Notes: a model not told the origin generated them from the sequence alone. DNA of 64,000 bases from Cryobacterium mannosilyticum (GCF_004402705.1 NZ_SOFM01000007.1:298548-362547); one strand, 5' to 3'. Shown: positions 51,722-60,646, counted from the stretch's first letter. Numbers and translations: made by a program.

Positions 51722-53377
51722 TCAGGCGACGAGGGTGGGGGAGTCCAGGTTCTGCGAGTCGAGGATCGTGTAGCTGTAGCCCTGCTCCGCGAGGAAGCGC
51801 TGCCGGTTCTGGGCGAAGTCCTGGTCGACGGTGTCCCGGGCGACGAGGGTGTAGAAGTTCGCCGAGAGGCCGGACTCCTTCGGGCGGAGCAGACGGCCGA
51901 GGCGCTGGGCCTCCTCCTGGCGTGAGCCGAACGACCCGGACACCTGGATGGCGACGGTGGCCTCCGGCAGGTCGACCGAGAAGTTCGCGACCTTCGACAC
52001 CACGAGCAGGTTCTCCTCCCCCACCCTGAACGCCTGGTAGAGGCGTTCGCGTTCGTCGACGGGCGTGGCGCCGGTCAGTTTGGGTGCGTTCAGGGCGTCG
52101 GCGAGTTCGTCGATCTGGTCGAGGTACTGGCCGATCACGAGGATGCGCTCGCCCGGGTGCTTGGCGACCAGCCGCCGGACGACGTCCAGCTTCGCCGGCG
52201 CCGTGGCCGCCATCCGGTAGCGCTCGTCGTCCGCCGCCGCGGCGTAGCTCAGCCGTTCGGACTGCGGCAGGTCGATCCGCACCTCGTAGCAGGAGGCCGG
52301 CGAGATGAAGCCCTGGGCCTCGATCTCCTTCCACGGGGCGTCGAATCGCTTGGGGCCGATCAGGCTGAACACATCGCCCTCGCGGCCGTCCTCGCGCACG
52401 AGCGTCGCGGTCAGGCCGAGGCGGCGGCGCGCCTGGAGCTCGGCGGTGAGTTTGAAAACGGGCGCGGGCAGCAGGTGCACCTCGTCGTAGATCACCAGGC
52501 CCCAGTCCATGGCGTCGAGCAGCTCGAGGTGGGCGTACTCGCCCTTCCGCTTGGCGGTGAGGATCTGGTAGGTCGCAATGGTGACCGGCTTGACCTCCTT
52601 GACCTGGCCGGAGTACTCGCCGATCTCGTCGGTGGTGAGAGTGGTGCGCTTGAGCAGCTCGTCGCGCCACTGGCGGGCGGAGACCGTGTTCGTGACCAGG
52701 ATCAGCGTGTTCGTCTTGGCGGTGGCCATGGCCCCGGCCCCGACGAGGGTCTTGCCGGCGCCGCAGGGGAGCACGACAACTCCGGAACCACCGTCGAAGA
52801 AACTGGCGACGGCCTTGTTCTGGTAGTCCCGGAGCGCCCAGCCGTCTTCGAGCAGCGAGATCGGATGCGGGGTGCCCGGCGTGTACCCGGCGAGGTCCTC
52901 GGCCGGCCAGCCCAGCTTCACGAGCTCCTGCTTGAGCTGCCCGCGGGCCCACGGCTCGACCAGGAACGAGTCGGGGGACGGATGCCCGATCAGCAGCGGT
53001 GAGATGCGCTTGGCGCCGGCGACCTCGGTGAGCACCGCCTGGTCGTTGCTCTGCAGGACCAGCCGGCCCTCGGCATCCCGCTCGATGACGAGGCGTCCGT
53101 AGCGGCCGACGGTCTCCGTGATGTCGACGCTGACGGTCTGCGGGATGGCGAACTTCGAGTACTTCTCGAGCGTGGCGAGCATGTCGGAGGCGTCGTGTCC
53201 GGCGGCGCGCGCATTCCACAGGCCGAGCCGGGTGATCCGGTAGGTGTGGATGTGTTCCGGCGCGCGTTCCAACTCGGCGAACACGGCCAGATCGTGCCGG
53301 GCGTCCTCGGCGAGAGGGTGCGCGACTTCGAGCAACACGGTGCGGTCACTTTGGACGATCAGGGGGCCATCAGACAT
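51722..53377 (-). CDS. ercc3: Bacterial XPB/Rad25 DNA repair helicase
   Basis: 551 residues from ATG 53377. An N-terminal damage-recognition-like region precedes the superfamily 2 motor: ALRDYQNKAVASFFDGGSGVVVLPCGAGKTLVGAG (motif I), IYDEVHLLP (DEVH box), LGLTATLVREDGRE (RED motif), and GSFGSRQEEAQRLGRLLRPKE (motif VI). It is the counterpart of eukaryotic TFIIH XPB and acts in DNA repair or unwinding. A TTG three codons upstream is a second possible start. The partner gene follows upstream at 53422. Confidence 0.94.
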   Translation of the reverse strand: MSDGPLIVQSDRTVLLEVAHPLAEDARHDLAVFAELERAPEHIHTYRITRLGLWNARAAGHDASDMLATLEKYSKFAIPQTVSVDITETVGRYGRLVIERDAEGRLVLQSNDQAVLTEVAGAKRISPLLIGHPSPDSFLVEPWARGQLKQELVKLGWPAEDLAGYTPGTPHPISLLEDGWALRDYQNKAVASFFDGGSGVVVLPCGAGKTLVGAGAMATAKTNTLILVTNTVSARQWRDELLKRTTLTTDEIGEYSGQVKEVKPVTIATYQILTAKRKGEYAHLELLDAMDWGLVIYDEVHLLPAPVFKLTAELQARRRLGLTATLVREDGREGDVFSLIGPKRFDAPWKEIEAQGFISPASCYEVRIDLPQSERLSYAAAADDERYRMAATAPAKLDVVRRLVAKHPGERILVIGQYLDQIDELADALNAPKLTGATPVDERERLYQAFRVGEENLLVVSKVANFSVDLPEATVAIQVSGSFGSRQEEAQRLGRLLRPKESGLSANFYTLVARDTVDQDFAQNRQRFLAEQGYSYTILDSQNLDSPTLVA

Positions 53378-53421
53378 AACCGTCAATCCTACCCGCGTGT
53401 GCTGGAACGACGGCCACCCGC

Positions 53422-55299
53422 TTACGGGGCGGGCGTGATGCTGATGATGCTCGAGAGGGGGAGGGTACGTTCGATGTCGGCCCGCCGGTCCCGGGCCCGG
53501 AAGCGTCCGCCGCCCACGCTGGCCGGTTCCAGCAGATAGTCCACGACCACGCCGCCCGGCATGGCAATGCTGACGACGACGGTCTGCTTGGACTTGATTG
53601 CCGAGTCGAGCTGCCTGGCGAGCCAGGCATCCGCCGCCTGTCCCTCACCGCCGTCGCTGGCGCGCAACTTCTCGACCAGGGCGATCGTGGGGTCGACGGT
53701 GGACACCGGCAGCACCCGGGCGAGCTGGTGGCGGCGCAGGTGCACGATCTCGCCCGCCGCGTTCTCGGCGGCGACCGGGTAGCGGGCGTCGCTGAGGGCC
53801 CAGAACACGACGTCGCTGCCGAACCTGCTGGCCAGCCGGTTCTCGTCGACTCGGACGAGGCCGAGCGGGGCGAGGGTCTGGTCCACGGCGATCGTGCCGA
53901 GCAGGGCGGGATCCTCCGATTGCACATAGCTCTGGGCCGGTGACGCGGCCGGGTCGGTCGCGCCCACCCGCACCCGGCCGTACCGGGCCGCCGACTCGCG
54001 GATCAGGTAGTCGACCGGCTGAGGGATCCCGGTCAGGGACACCGTGCGGAGGAAGTCGAGCAGCGAATCCGCATTCTCGCCGGCGGCGAGGGCCCGGTTG
54101 ACCGAGGTCGCCGAGATGCGATAGCTGAGGGCGAGTTCACGGCTCTCGACGTCGGCGAGCCCGCGCAGCCGGGCGTCGATCGACGGGGCGAGCGGACCGG
54201 GCGAGACGATGGACAGGTCGTTCTGCAGGTACACGGCACCGACCTCGGCCGGGAGTGCTGCCGTCATCGTGGCGATCGCCGCGTCGAGGTCGCCGGCCAG
54301 CACCGCGGCCCCGGCCGGGCTCGTGGTCTGATGGGCGGTGATCCCGATGAGTTCGGCGTCGTCGGCGAACTCGGTGACCCGATCGTCCATCCATTCGCCG
54401 CCGGCCGGGTACAGCCAGGCGACGAAGGAACGCAGGCCCTCGCCCCAGGAGACGCCGGGACGCCGGGCGAGGATGCCGCGCACGTCCGGCGGCAGAGCGG
54501 CATGCCAGGACTGCGCGATCGTGGCCCAGCGACGCGCGGTGCCCTCGAGCAGCCAGGCTTCGCCGGCCTCCGTCTCGTTCCAGTAGCCGTCGGAGTGGGC
54601 GATCAGGTCGGCGCGGGCCGCGGTGGCGACCACGGAGGCGACAGCCTCCAGGTCGACGCCCATGACGGCGGCCAGGCGCTTCGTGTCAGGCAACCCGAGG
54701 CCGCCGCGGCTGAGTTCCCTCGCCGGTTCCCGGGCGAGCTCGGTGACGAGCTCGGCGATCGATGACACGGCGGCGAACGCGCGTTCGGCGGCGAGCCGGT
54801 CGGTGAAACGGGTGTCAGTGGCGGACACGCCGGCCAGGGCGGAGGGCGCGGGCGCCCCGGCCAGTTCGGTCGCGGTCGGCAGCCCGAGGGCCGGCCAGAC
54901 CAGCAACTGGGCGGCCACGGCGTCGTACGGCCGGAACCGGTCGTCGGCGAGGCGGCCCAACATCAGGGAATCCAACACGGCGGCCCGGGCGGCGACATCC
55001 GCTTCGGGAACGGGGGAGCCGGCCAGGTCGGACAGGCGCTCGGTCAACTCGGCGAGGGCAGGCGCGGGCGGCGCCGAGTCCGGGTCGGTCTCGACGGCTA
55101 GTTCGCCGGCGACGGCCAGCACCGCGAGGGTGGCCCGGTCGAGCTGGGCCAGGGTGCGCTGGACGGCCTCGGGTTCGAGAAGGGTCTCGGCGAGGTCGAA
55201 GAAGTCACGGATGCCGGTGGCCGGGACGGCGCGGATTTCGAGTGTGCGACGCAACGCTGCGTCGTCGAGTGCCCGGAGGCGTGAGGCGAGCGTGAGCAT
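53422..55299 (-). CDS. XPB-associated protein (helicase C-terminal/winged helix domain)
   Basis: 625 residues, no membrane segments. The C-terminal part (about 400-560) has the helicase-associated (PF13625-type) pattern NDLSIVSPGPLAPSIDARLRGLADVESRELALSYRISATSVNRAL. The N-terminal part resembles winged-helix repeats. It neighbours the XPB helicase in many actinobacteria (Rv0862c next to Rv0861c). It probably binds and regulates the helicase. Confidence 0.85.
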   Translation of the reverse strand: MLTLASRLRALDDAALRRTLEIRAVPATGIRDFFDLAETLLEPEAVQRTLAQLDRATLAVLAVAGELAVETDPDSAPPAPALAELTERLSDLAGSPVPEADVAARAAVLDSLMLGRLADDRFRPYDAVAAQLLVWPALGLPTATELAGAPAPSALAGVSATDTRFTDRLAAERAFAAVSSIAELVTELAREPARELSRGGLGLPDTKRLAAVMGVDLEAVASVVATAARADLIAHSDGYWNETEAGEAWLLEGTARRWATIAQSWHAALPPDVRGILARRPGVSWGEGLRSFVAWLYPAGGEWMDDRVTEFADDAELIGITAHQTTSPAGAAVLAGDLDAAIATMTAALPAEVGAVYLQNDLSIVSPGPLAPSIDARLRGLADVESRELALSYRISATSVNRALAAGENADSLLDFLRTVSLTGIPQPVDYLIRESAARYGRVRVGATDPAASPAQSYVQSEDPALLGTIAVDQTLAPLGLVRVDENRLASRFGSDVVFWALSDARYPVAAENAAGEIVHLRRHQLARVLPVSTVDPTIALVEKLRASDGGEGQAADAWLARQLDSAIKSKQTVVVSIAMPGGVVVDYLLEPASVGGGRFRARDRRADIERTLPLSSIISITPAP

Positions 55300-55304
55300 G
55301 GCGG

Positions 55305-55601
55305 CTACTCCCTGTTCTGTCGTGCCTCGCGTGCGCGGCGAAGAGCGGTCATCACCATGAGGGCGATGATCAGGAGGAACCCGAGCGGCAGGCCGAAGAG
55401 CGGCAGGGCCAGCACGACCGGCCAGACTCCCTGGCCGAAACCGTTGTCGGCTCCGGCTCCGGCGGCGGTGCCGATGATGACGGCGAGGAAGGCGAGGATC
55501 GACAGACCCACCACACCCGCAACCATGTAAGCCAGGATGCGTTCGAGCCGACCGGCGGCGTGTGGAGTTTGATTGGTCACACTCCCAAGGATACGGGGCA
55601 T
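55305..55601 (-). CDS. Small multi-pass membrane protein
   Basis: 98 residues with two hydrophobic segments (ILAYMVAGVVGLSILAFLAVIIG and VVLALPLFGLPLGFLLIIALMVM). ATG 55601 is chosen; GTG 55580 is the alternative. Divergent from the cold-shock gene. Five bases upstream of the XPB-associated gene, so possibly co-transcribed. Family unknown. Confidence 0.6.
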   Translation of the reverse strand: MPRILGSVTNQTPHAAGRLERILAYMVAGVVGLSILAFLAVIIGTAAGAGADNGFGQGVWPVVLALPLFGLPLGFLLIIALMVMTALRRAREARQNRE

Positions 55602-55673
55602 CTCTCGGTCCGACCGAATAGGCTGGGTGCGGTTGGCGCGCATTCCGCGCGCCCGGAATGCAGCGAGGTCCAG

Positions 55674-56054
55674 ATGCCCACCGGCAAGGTCAAGTTCTAC
55701 GACGAGGAGAAGGGTTTTGGCTTCATCACTTCCGATGACGGCCACGAGGTCTTCCTCCACGCTTCTGCGCTGCCCGCCGGAGTCACGGTCAAGGCAGGGA
55801 CGAAACTCGAATTCGGAATCGCCGACGGCAAGCGGGGCGTCCAGGCGCTCTCCGTGCGCATCATCGAGGCGCCGCCGAGCCTGGTGAAACTCAGCCGCAA
55901 GCCGGCCGACGACATGGCGATCATCATCGAGGACCTCGTGAAGGTTCTCGACGGCATCGGTGCGAGCCTGCGCCGGGGTCGCTACCCCGACAGCGCGCAC
56001 AGCCACAAGATCGCCGCGATGCTGCGCAAGGTCGCGGAGGAACTCGATGCTTGA
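55674..56054 (+). CDS. Cold-shock domain protein with C-terminal extension
   Basis: 126 residues. Cold-shock domain (1-65) with RNP motifs KGFGFITSDD and EVFLHASAL, then a helical extension of about 60 residues (LVKLSRKPADDMAIIIEDLVKVLDGIGASL). Binds single-stranded nucleic acid. It overlaps the start of the DUF3027 gene by eight bases, so they are co-translated. Confidence 0.9.
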   Translation: MPTGKVKFYDEEKGFGFITSDDGHEVFLHASALPAGVTVKAGTKLEFGIADGKRGVQALSVRIIEAPPSLVKLSRKPADDMAIIIEDLVKVLDGIGASLRRGRYPDSAHSHKIAAMLRKVAEELDA

Positions 56055-56697
56055 CCAGGCGGACCCGACCCTCCTGGCGGCCGTGGACCTGGCCCGCGCG
56101 GCCCTGCTCGACATCACCCCGGCCGACACGATCGGCGAGCTCGTCGGGCACGTCGTCGAGGGCGAGCACGTGCTGACTCTGCTCCTCGACTGCACCATGC
56201 CCGGGTACCCGGGCTGGCGGTGGACGGTGAGCCTGTCCCGGGTCGACGAGGATTCCCTGCCGTCGGTTCTCGAGACCGAGCTCACTCCCGGCGATGAAGC
56301 GCTGATCGCCCCCGACTGGATCCCGTGGTCGGACCGGCTCGCCGACTACCGCACCGCGCAGGAGCTCGCCGCCGCGGTCGCTGCGGCCGAGACGCTCGAC
56401 ACGGACGACGACGACGAATCGGACGACGACGAGTCGGACGACGATGATGACGAGTCGGACGACGACGAAGACGACGAGCCGGATGAAGACCCGCTCGCCC
56501 TCGACGACGACTTCGACGACCACGGCGAAGACGTGCTCGACGGGATCGACTTCGGTGAGGCGCTACCGACGCCGGAACTGAACCCAGCCGAGGCCGACGA
56601 GCCCGAGGCCGAGGCCGATGGCGGCGCACGCCGTCCACCAGCCAAGTCCCGCCGCCGCAAGGTCGTCCTGGAAGAAGACAGCGAGCACCAGGGCTAG
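56047..56697 (+). CDS. DUF3027 protein with acidic tail
   Basis: 216 residues. The N-terminal DUF3027 domain (1-118) includes VEGEHVLTLLLDCTMPGYPGWRWTVSLSRVDED, WIPWSDRLADYR. It is followed by a run of about 30 Asp/Glu/Ser residues and a Glu-rich, then basic end. The acid stretch corresponds to a low-complexity GAC/GAT repeat in DNA. The last 135 bp are shared, on the opposite strand, with the DUF2530 gene. Function unknown. Confidence 0.85.
   Translation: MLDQADPTLLAAVDLARAALLDITPADTIGELVGHVVEGEHVLTLLLDCTMPGYPGWRWTVSLSRVDEDSLPSVLETELTPGDEALIAPDWIPWSDRLADYRTAQELAAAVAAAETLDTDDDDESDDDESDDDDDESDDDEDDEPDEDPLALDDDFDDHGEDVLDGIDFGEALPTPELNPAEADEPEAEADGGARRPPAKSRRRKVVLEEDSEHQG
56404..56490 (+). repeat. 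Low-complexity GAC/GAT repeat
   Basis: Imperfect tandem GACGACGA(C/T)GA units coding for the poly-acidic stretch of DUF3027. Prone to length change. Confidence 0.8.
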
Positions 56698-56796
56698 GAG
56701 CCAGCCGGCCGAGCCCGCCAGGATCGCCATCCGGGCGTCCGTGCGAGCGGGCAGCGGGTCAGGCCGGCGTTCGCTGTCCTTCAACCAGAGACGCAC
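56563..56796 (-). CDS. DUF2530 small membrane protein
   Basis: 77 residues from GTG 56796. A short cytoplasmic start, then two hydrophobic helices (AILAGSAGWLLALVLAVFF and ACAAIGLGLGLVGLGWVQF) and a basic end FRRR. The gene order serC-DUF2530-DUF3027 recurs in actinobacteria. It overlaps 135 bp of DUF3027 on the other strand. Function unknown. Confidence 0.7.
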   Translation of the reverse strand: MRLWLKDSERRPDPLPARTDARMAILAGSAGWLLALVLAVFFQDDLAAAGLGWWTACAAIGLGLGLVGLGWVQFRRR

Positions 56797-56804
56797 GGTG
56801 CCGC

Positions 56805-57923
56805 CTAGCTGCCGAGGTTCTGCACGACGTACTCGATCGACTTGACGAGCTGGCGCACGTCGTGCGGTTCGATCGCCGTGAACGTGGCCACCCGCAGTTG
56901 GTTGCGGCCGAGCTTGCGATAGGGCTCGGTGTCCGAGATGCCGTTCGCCCGCAGGGTCTTCGCCACGGCGGCGGCGTCGATCCGGTCGTCGAAGTCGATC
57001 GTGGCCACGACCTGTGAACGGTGGTCTGGATCGGTCACGAACGGAGTCGCGTAGTCGACGCTCTCGGCCCAGTCGTAGAGCACGGAGGACGATTCCTTCG
57101 TCCGCGCCGACGCCCAGGCGAGGCCGCCGTTCCCGTTGATCCAGTCGAGCTGGTTCTCGATCAGGAGCAGGGTGGCCACGGCCGGGGTGTTCAGGGTCTG
57201 GTTGAGGCGGGAGTTGTCGATCGCGTTCTTCAGGCTGAGGAACTCGGGGATGTACCGCCCGCTGGCGGCGATGCGTTCGACCCGCTCGATCGCGGCCGGG
57301 GAGAAGAGGGCGATCCACAGGCCGCCATCGGAGGCGAGGTTCTTCTGCGGGGCGAAGTAATAGGCGTCCGCCTGGTCGGCCTGGAAGTCGATTCCGGCCG
57401 CCGCACTGGTGGCGTCGATCACGGTCAGGGCGCCGAGATCGCCGTTCACCCGGGTGACGGGGGCCATCACGCCGGTGGAGGTCTCGTTCTGGGGCCAGGC
57501 GTAGACGTCGACCCCTTCGGTGGCGACGGCCGCGCTGCGCGAACCGGCCGGTGCCTTGATCACATCGGGGGCCTCGAGGAACGGGGCCGCCGCGGCGCTG
57601 GCGAACTTGCCGCCGAACTCGCCGAAGACGAGGTTCTGGCTTCGCTTCGAAATAAGGGAGAAAGCTGCCGCGTCCCAGAAGGCGGTCGACCCGCCGTTGC
57701 CGAGGACGACTTCATAGCCGTCCGGCGCCCGGAACATCTCGCTGAGTCCGGCGCGCACCCGGCCGACCAGATTCTTAACGGGGGCCTGGCGGTGCGAGGT
57801 GCCGAGGACGGTGGATCCGACGGCTAAGAGGTAGTCGAGTTGTTCCTGTCGTATTTTGGACGGGCCGCAGCCGAATCGTCCGTCGAGGGGCAAGAGTTCA
57901 GAGGGAATGGTCAGATTCTGCAT
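56805..57923 (-). CDS. serC: Phosphoserine aminotransferase
   Basis: 372 residues. PLP class V fold, with RFGCGPSKIRQEQLDYL, TSHRQAPVKNLVGRV, VVLGNGGSTAFWDAAAF and the PLP lysine in YYFAPQKNLASDGGLW. It transaminates 3-phosphohydroxypyruvate for serine synthesis. Actinobacterial type. Divergent from the DtxR/IdeR gene. Confidence 0.95.
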   Translation of the reverse strand: MQNLTIPSELLPLDGRFGCGPSKIRQEQLDYLLAVGSTVLGTSHRQAPVKNLVGRVRAGLSEMFRAPDGYEVVLGNGGSTAFWDAAAFSLISKRSQNLVFGEFGGKFASAAAAPFLEAPDVIKAPAGSRSAAVATEGVDVYAWPQNETSTGVMAPVTRVNGDLGALTVIDATSAAAGIDFQADQADAYYFAPQKNLASDGGLWIALFSPAAIERVERIAASGRYIPEFLSLKNAIDNSRLNQTLNTPAVATLLLIENQLDWINGNGGLAWASARTKESSSVLYDWAESVDYATPFVTDPDHRSQVVATIDFDDRIDAAAVAKTLRANGISDTEPYRKLGRNQLRVATFTAIEPHDVRQLVKSIEYVVQNLGS

Positions 57924-57997
57924 AGGGCGATTCTAGTTGTCGGTGCCGCGACGGTAAGGTTGTCACTTGCATGGAGGCCGACCGGGAGGCTCTGGGG

Positions 57998-58705
57998 ATG
58001 ACTGATCTGATCGACACCACCGAGATGTATCTCCGGACGATTCTGGACCTCGAGGAAGAGAACATCGTTCCCCTCCGGGCGCGCATCTCCGAGCGGCTCG
58101 GCCACTCGGGCCCGACCGTGTCGCAGACCGTCGCGAGGATGGAACGGGACGGCCTCGTCGTCGTCTCCGGTGACCGGCACCTCGAGCTGACCCTGCCCGG
58201 TCGCCGCAAGGCCGTGCATGTGATGCGCAAGCACCGCCTCGCCGAACGCCTGTTGAGCGACGTGATCGGGCTCGAATGGGAGTTCGTGCACGACGAAGCA
58301 TGCCGCTGGGAGCATGTGATGAGCGAGCAGGTTGAGCGCAAGATCCTCGAGATCCTGGGCCATCCCACCGAGTCCCCGTACGGCAATCCGATCCCCGGCC
58401 TCGATGAATTGGGCGATTCCCCCGCGGTCGCGTTCATGGCCGGAGTGACCAGCCTGGTCGACGTGGTCGCCAGTTCCGCGGAACCGGTCACCGCGGTCAT
58501 CCGTCGCCTCGGCGAACCCGTGCAATTCGACCCGGAGCTTCTGGCCCAGCTGAAGAACTCCGGGGTGCTTCCGGGCAACACCGGGGTGTTCTCCGCGGCC
58601 GGTTCCTACGTGCTCGTGCGGGTCGACGGATGCGGCGACGGACTCGAACTTCCCAACGAGGTCGCCAGCCACATCTTCGTCGCCACGCCGCGCGTCCCGG
58701 CCTGA
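57998..58705 (+). CDS. ideR: Iron-dependent repressor, DtxR/IdeR family
   Basis: 235 residues. The winged-helix domain has LIDTTEMYLRTILDLEEENIVPLRARISERLGHSGPTVSQTVARMERDGL. The metal-binding and dimerisation region has HRLAERLLSDVIGLEWEFVHDEACRWEHVMSEQVE, matching the primary and ancillary sites of IdeR. A C-terminal SH3-like domain ends it. It represses iron-uptake genes with Fe2+. ATG 57998 is supported by GGGAGG at 57984-57989. Confidence 0.93.
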   Translation: MTDLIDTTEMYLRTILDLEEENIVPLRARISERLGHSGPTVSQTVARMERDGLVVVSGDRHLELTLPGRRKAVHVMRKHRLAERLLSDVIGLEWEFVHDEACRWEHVMSEQVERKILEILGHPTESPYGNPIPGLDELGDSPAVAFMAGVTSLVDVVASSAEPVTAVIRRLGEPVQFDPELLAQLKNSGVLPGNTGVFSAAGSYVLVRVDGCGDGLELPNEVASHIFVATPRVPA

Positions 58706-58741
58706 TTCTCGACGCCCGAGGGCGCCAAACGGCGCGGGCTT

Positions 58742-58758
58742 CGTTACCAATTTGTTAG
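58742..58758. promoter_or_regulatory. GTAAC direct repeat upstream of the NlpC/P60 gene
   Basis: The minus strand reads CTAACAAATTGGTAACG, two TAAC units at an 11-bp period. Similar to the GTAACG repeat in front of the CHAP gene. Possible MtrA-type site. Inference. Confidence 0.4.
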
Positions 58759-58945
58759 AAAAATGTGAATTTCGGGTGACAAACGGATGAACGTCACGTA
58801 GCCTCGGTGGCGTCAACAGGCCGGAAACCGGCCGACGGACCCGGACCAGGACGCCTTTCTCCGTCTCCAGGTGCGGTACCACCCGCGATCAGCGCAGTGG
58901 ACGGGGCAACTCCCTAGTGTTGCCGAGGCGCCGGAGGTTCCCACT

Positions 58946-59797
58946 GTGGCCGCTTCAGGTAGAAAATCCGTCATTCGAGCAACACGCCCGCCAGCCGACT
59001 CGGCGGGTGAATCCCGGGCCGTGCTTCGGTCCGGCACGGCGCTCAGCCCGCGCGGCGAGCCCGGCACCGCCCCGCCGAAACGATCCATCTCCCGCCGCCG
59101 CCGCGGAGCGCTGGCCAATGTTGTCTTCATGACCCTGGCCGGCGGGCTCGTCGCGACCATGGCCATCCCGGCCTATGCATTCGCCCCGAGCTCGAAGGAG
59201 ACGAACTTCGGCGCCACGGCGGCCACCGAGCTCACCCGGTCGGGGGCGCAGACCGTTGAGGTCGCCGAGCAGGCGGCCACAGTGAGCGTCGCCCGGGACG
59301 GTTTCACCGCGACCACGCCCGAGGAACTGGCGGCCGCGGCCGCCGCGAAGGCCGCGGAAGCCCGCCGGATCGAGGTCGCCGCGCAGATGTCGTCCTACGC
59401 CGCGTCGTACTCCGGCCCATCCGTGGCGGAGTACCTCGCGAATCCGTCCCATCCGAGCTTCGACCTGGCGTCGGTGTACGGCGTCGCGTCGCAGTACCAG
59501 GGTGTCCCGTATGTCTATGGCGGGGCCACCCCGGCCGGCTTCGACTGCTCGGGCTTCGTCATGTACGTCTACGCCCAGTTCGGGATCAGCCTCCCGCATT
59601 CCTCGGTCGGCCAGGGTGCCGCGGGGACCCGGATCGCCCTGGCCGATGCCCAGCCAGGCGACCTGGTGATCATGGACGGTCACGACGGTTTCTATGCCGG
59701 CAACGGGAACATCCTGCACGCACCATACGAAGGCACCGCCGTGCGCGTGCAGCCGCTCTGGACAAGCTCGTACTATATCGTCCGGCTCGGCATCTGA
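58946..59797 (+). CDS. Secreted NlpC/P60 peptidoglycan endopeptidase
   Basis: 283 residues from GTG 58946 after GGAGG at 58935-58939. A basic N-terminus leads to a signal-like helix (GALANVVFMTLAGGLVATMAIPAYAF). A middle module has VARDGFTATTPEELAAA and an Ala-rich helix. The C-terminal NlpC/P60 domain has PYVYGGATPAGFDCSGFVMYVYAQ with the catalytic cysteine in FDCSG, HSSVGQGAAG, PGDLVIMDGHDGFYAGNGNILHAP with the histidine, and ends YYIVRLGI. It cleaves gamma-D-Glu-diaminopimelate-type bonds. Shares its middle module with the CHAP protein at 60744. Confidence 0.9.
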   Translation: MAASGRKSVIRATRPPADSAGESRAVLRSGTALSPRGEPGTAPPKRSISRRRRGALANVVFMTLAGGLVATMAIPAYAFAPSSKETNFGATAATELTRSGAQTVEVAEQAATVSVARDGFTATTPEELAAAAAAKAAEARRIEVAAQMSSYAASYSGPSVAEYLANPSHPSFDLASVYGVASQYQGVPYVYGGATPAGFDCSGFVMYVYAQFGISLPHSSVGQGAAGTRIALADAQPGDLVIMDGHDGFYAGNGNILHAPYEGTAVRVQPLWTSSYYIVRLGI

Positions 59798-59889
59798 ATC
59801 CCGGAATGTGAACGTTTCGTAACAGCTGGCGGATTCTGAGCCGCGCGCTTCGTGCGCTGCCGAATCTGGGTTAACCTGTTGCTCTGATG

Positions 59890-60058
59890 TTCTGCGAATT
59901 TTCGGAAGAGCCACGGCGCGAGCGGCGCACGATCCACACCATGGATGTGCGCTGCCGCTTCGCGCCACGGCGCAGCAGTCAAGCATGTCTCGGTCGCGCG
60001 TGTCTCAGCCACGTTGTTTCCCGTAGGGCGTTGTCATTGTGACGACGCCCTTTTTGTT
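59890..60058 (+). ncRNA. Possible small RNA (unverified)
   Basis: A strong hairpin (59915-59936 with 59942-59966; arms match over about 22 of 25 positions with small bulges) followed by a canonical terminator ending at 60057. The stretch has no ORF support and no gene nearby that would need this terminator except the NlpC/P60 gene 228 bp upstream. An upstream start near 59890 is a guess. Confidence 0.3.
60025..60057 (+). terminator. Intrinsic terminator
   Basis: Eleven-base-pair stem AGGGCGTTGTC with GACGACGCCCT (one G-U pair), loop ATTGT, then TTTTGTTT. Plus-strand orientation. Confidence 0.85.
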
Positions 60059-60139
60059 TGCCTGCTCGCTTCCCCCTCGCCGCATCGGGACGTAGTTCGA
60101 ATGGCTGGAAGCCGTCCAGCCCTTTTCGAAAGGGAACGC

Positions 60140-60637
60140 ATGCGCACACTGGTCCTCAACGCGGGGTACGAGCCCCTCGCCGTGGTCTCCTTCAAACGGG
60201 CCCTCATCCTGGTCATGAACCAGAAGGCCACGATCGTCCAGGCCGACCAGGGCCACCCGGTCTGGGCTTCATCCGGGTCGTGGGACAGGCCGAGCGTGAT
60301 CCTGCTCACCCGGTATGTACGCATCCCGCGGCTGCGGTCGGTGCCGGTCAGCCGGCGGGGCGTGCTGCGGCGGGACGATCACCGTTGCTGCTACTGCGGC
60401 AAGACCGCGAACACGATCGATCACGTGCTGCCCAGGTCGCGCGGCGGCCGGGACACCTGGGACAACCTCGTGGCGTGCTGCCTGCGCTGCAACAACCTTA
60501 AAAGCGACCGGACGCCCGGAGAGATGGGCTGGAATCTGCTCTTCCACCCGCGGATGCCGCTGGGCACGACCTGGGTGGTGCGCGGCGCCGAGCGGCCGTT
60601 GCCGCAATGGGATGAGTTCCTCGCTCCTGCCGCCTGA
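60140..60637 (+). CDS. HNH endonuclease family protein
   Basis: 165 residues. Begins MRTLVLNAGYEPLAVVSFKRAL, the usual start of the family, and carries the HNH core CCYCGKTANTIDHVLPRSRGG...DNLVACCLRCNNLKSDRTP with two Cys pairs for a structural zinc. ATG 60140 preceded by AAAGGGAACGC. Target unknown; such genes are common in actinobacteria next to cell-wall genes and not part of a restriction system here. Confidence 0.88.
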   Translation: MRTLVLNAGYEPLAVVSFKRALILVMNQKATIVQADQGHPVWASSGSWDRPSVILLTRYVRIPRLRSVPVSRRGVLRRDDHRCCYCGKTANTIDHVLPRSRGGRDTWDNLVACCLRCNNLKSDRTPGEMGWNLLFHPRMPLGTTWVVRGAERPLPQWDEFLAPAA

Positions 60638-60646
60638 CCAGCAGAT

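Larger units (their letters stand above)
59798..60139. other. 342-bp intergenic stretch with structured RNA signals
   Basis: No coding gene. Contains a long imperfect inverted repeat at 59915-59966 and an intrinsic terminator at 60025-60057. See the ncRNA and terminator entries. Confidence 0.7.

Noticed and set aside
50856..53219. 787-residue frame over the RibD-like and XPB genes
   Set aside because: Composition is Arg/Gly/Ala-rich shadow sequence out of frame with well-supported XPB and reductase genes.
58870..58890. T-box-like GGGTGGTACCGC motif on the minus strand
   Set aside because: No specifier stem, no terminator pair, and no aminoacyl-tRNA synthetase or amino-acid gene downstream on that strand. 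Likely chance.
58760..58945. Cyclic-di-AMP (ydaO) riboswitch upstream of the NlpC/P60 gene
   Set aside because: Such genes are often ydaO-controlled in actinobacteria, but I could not find the conserved core sequences in this leader, only a small GGCCGG/CCGGCC hairpin.
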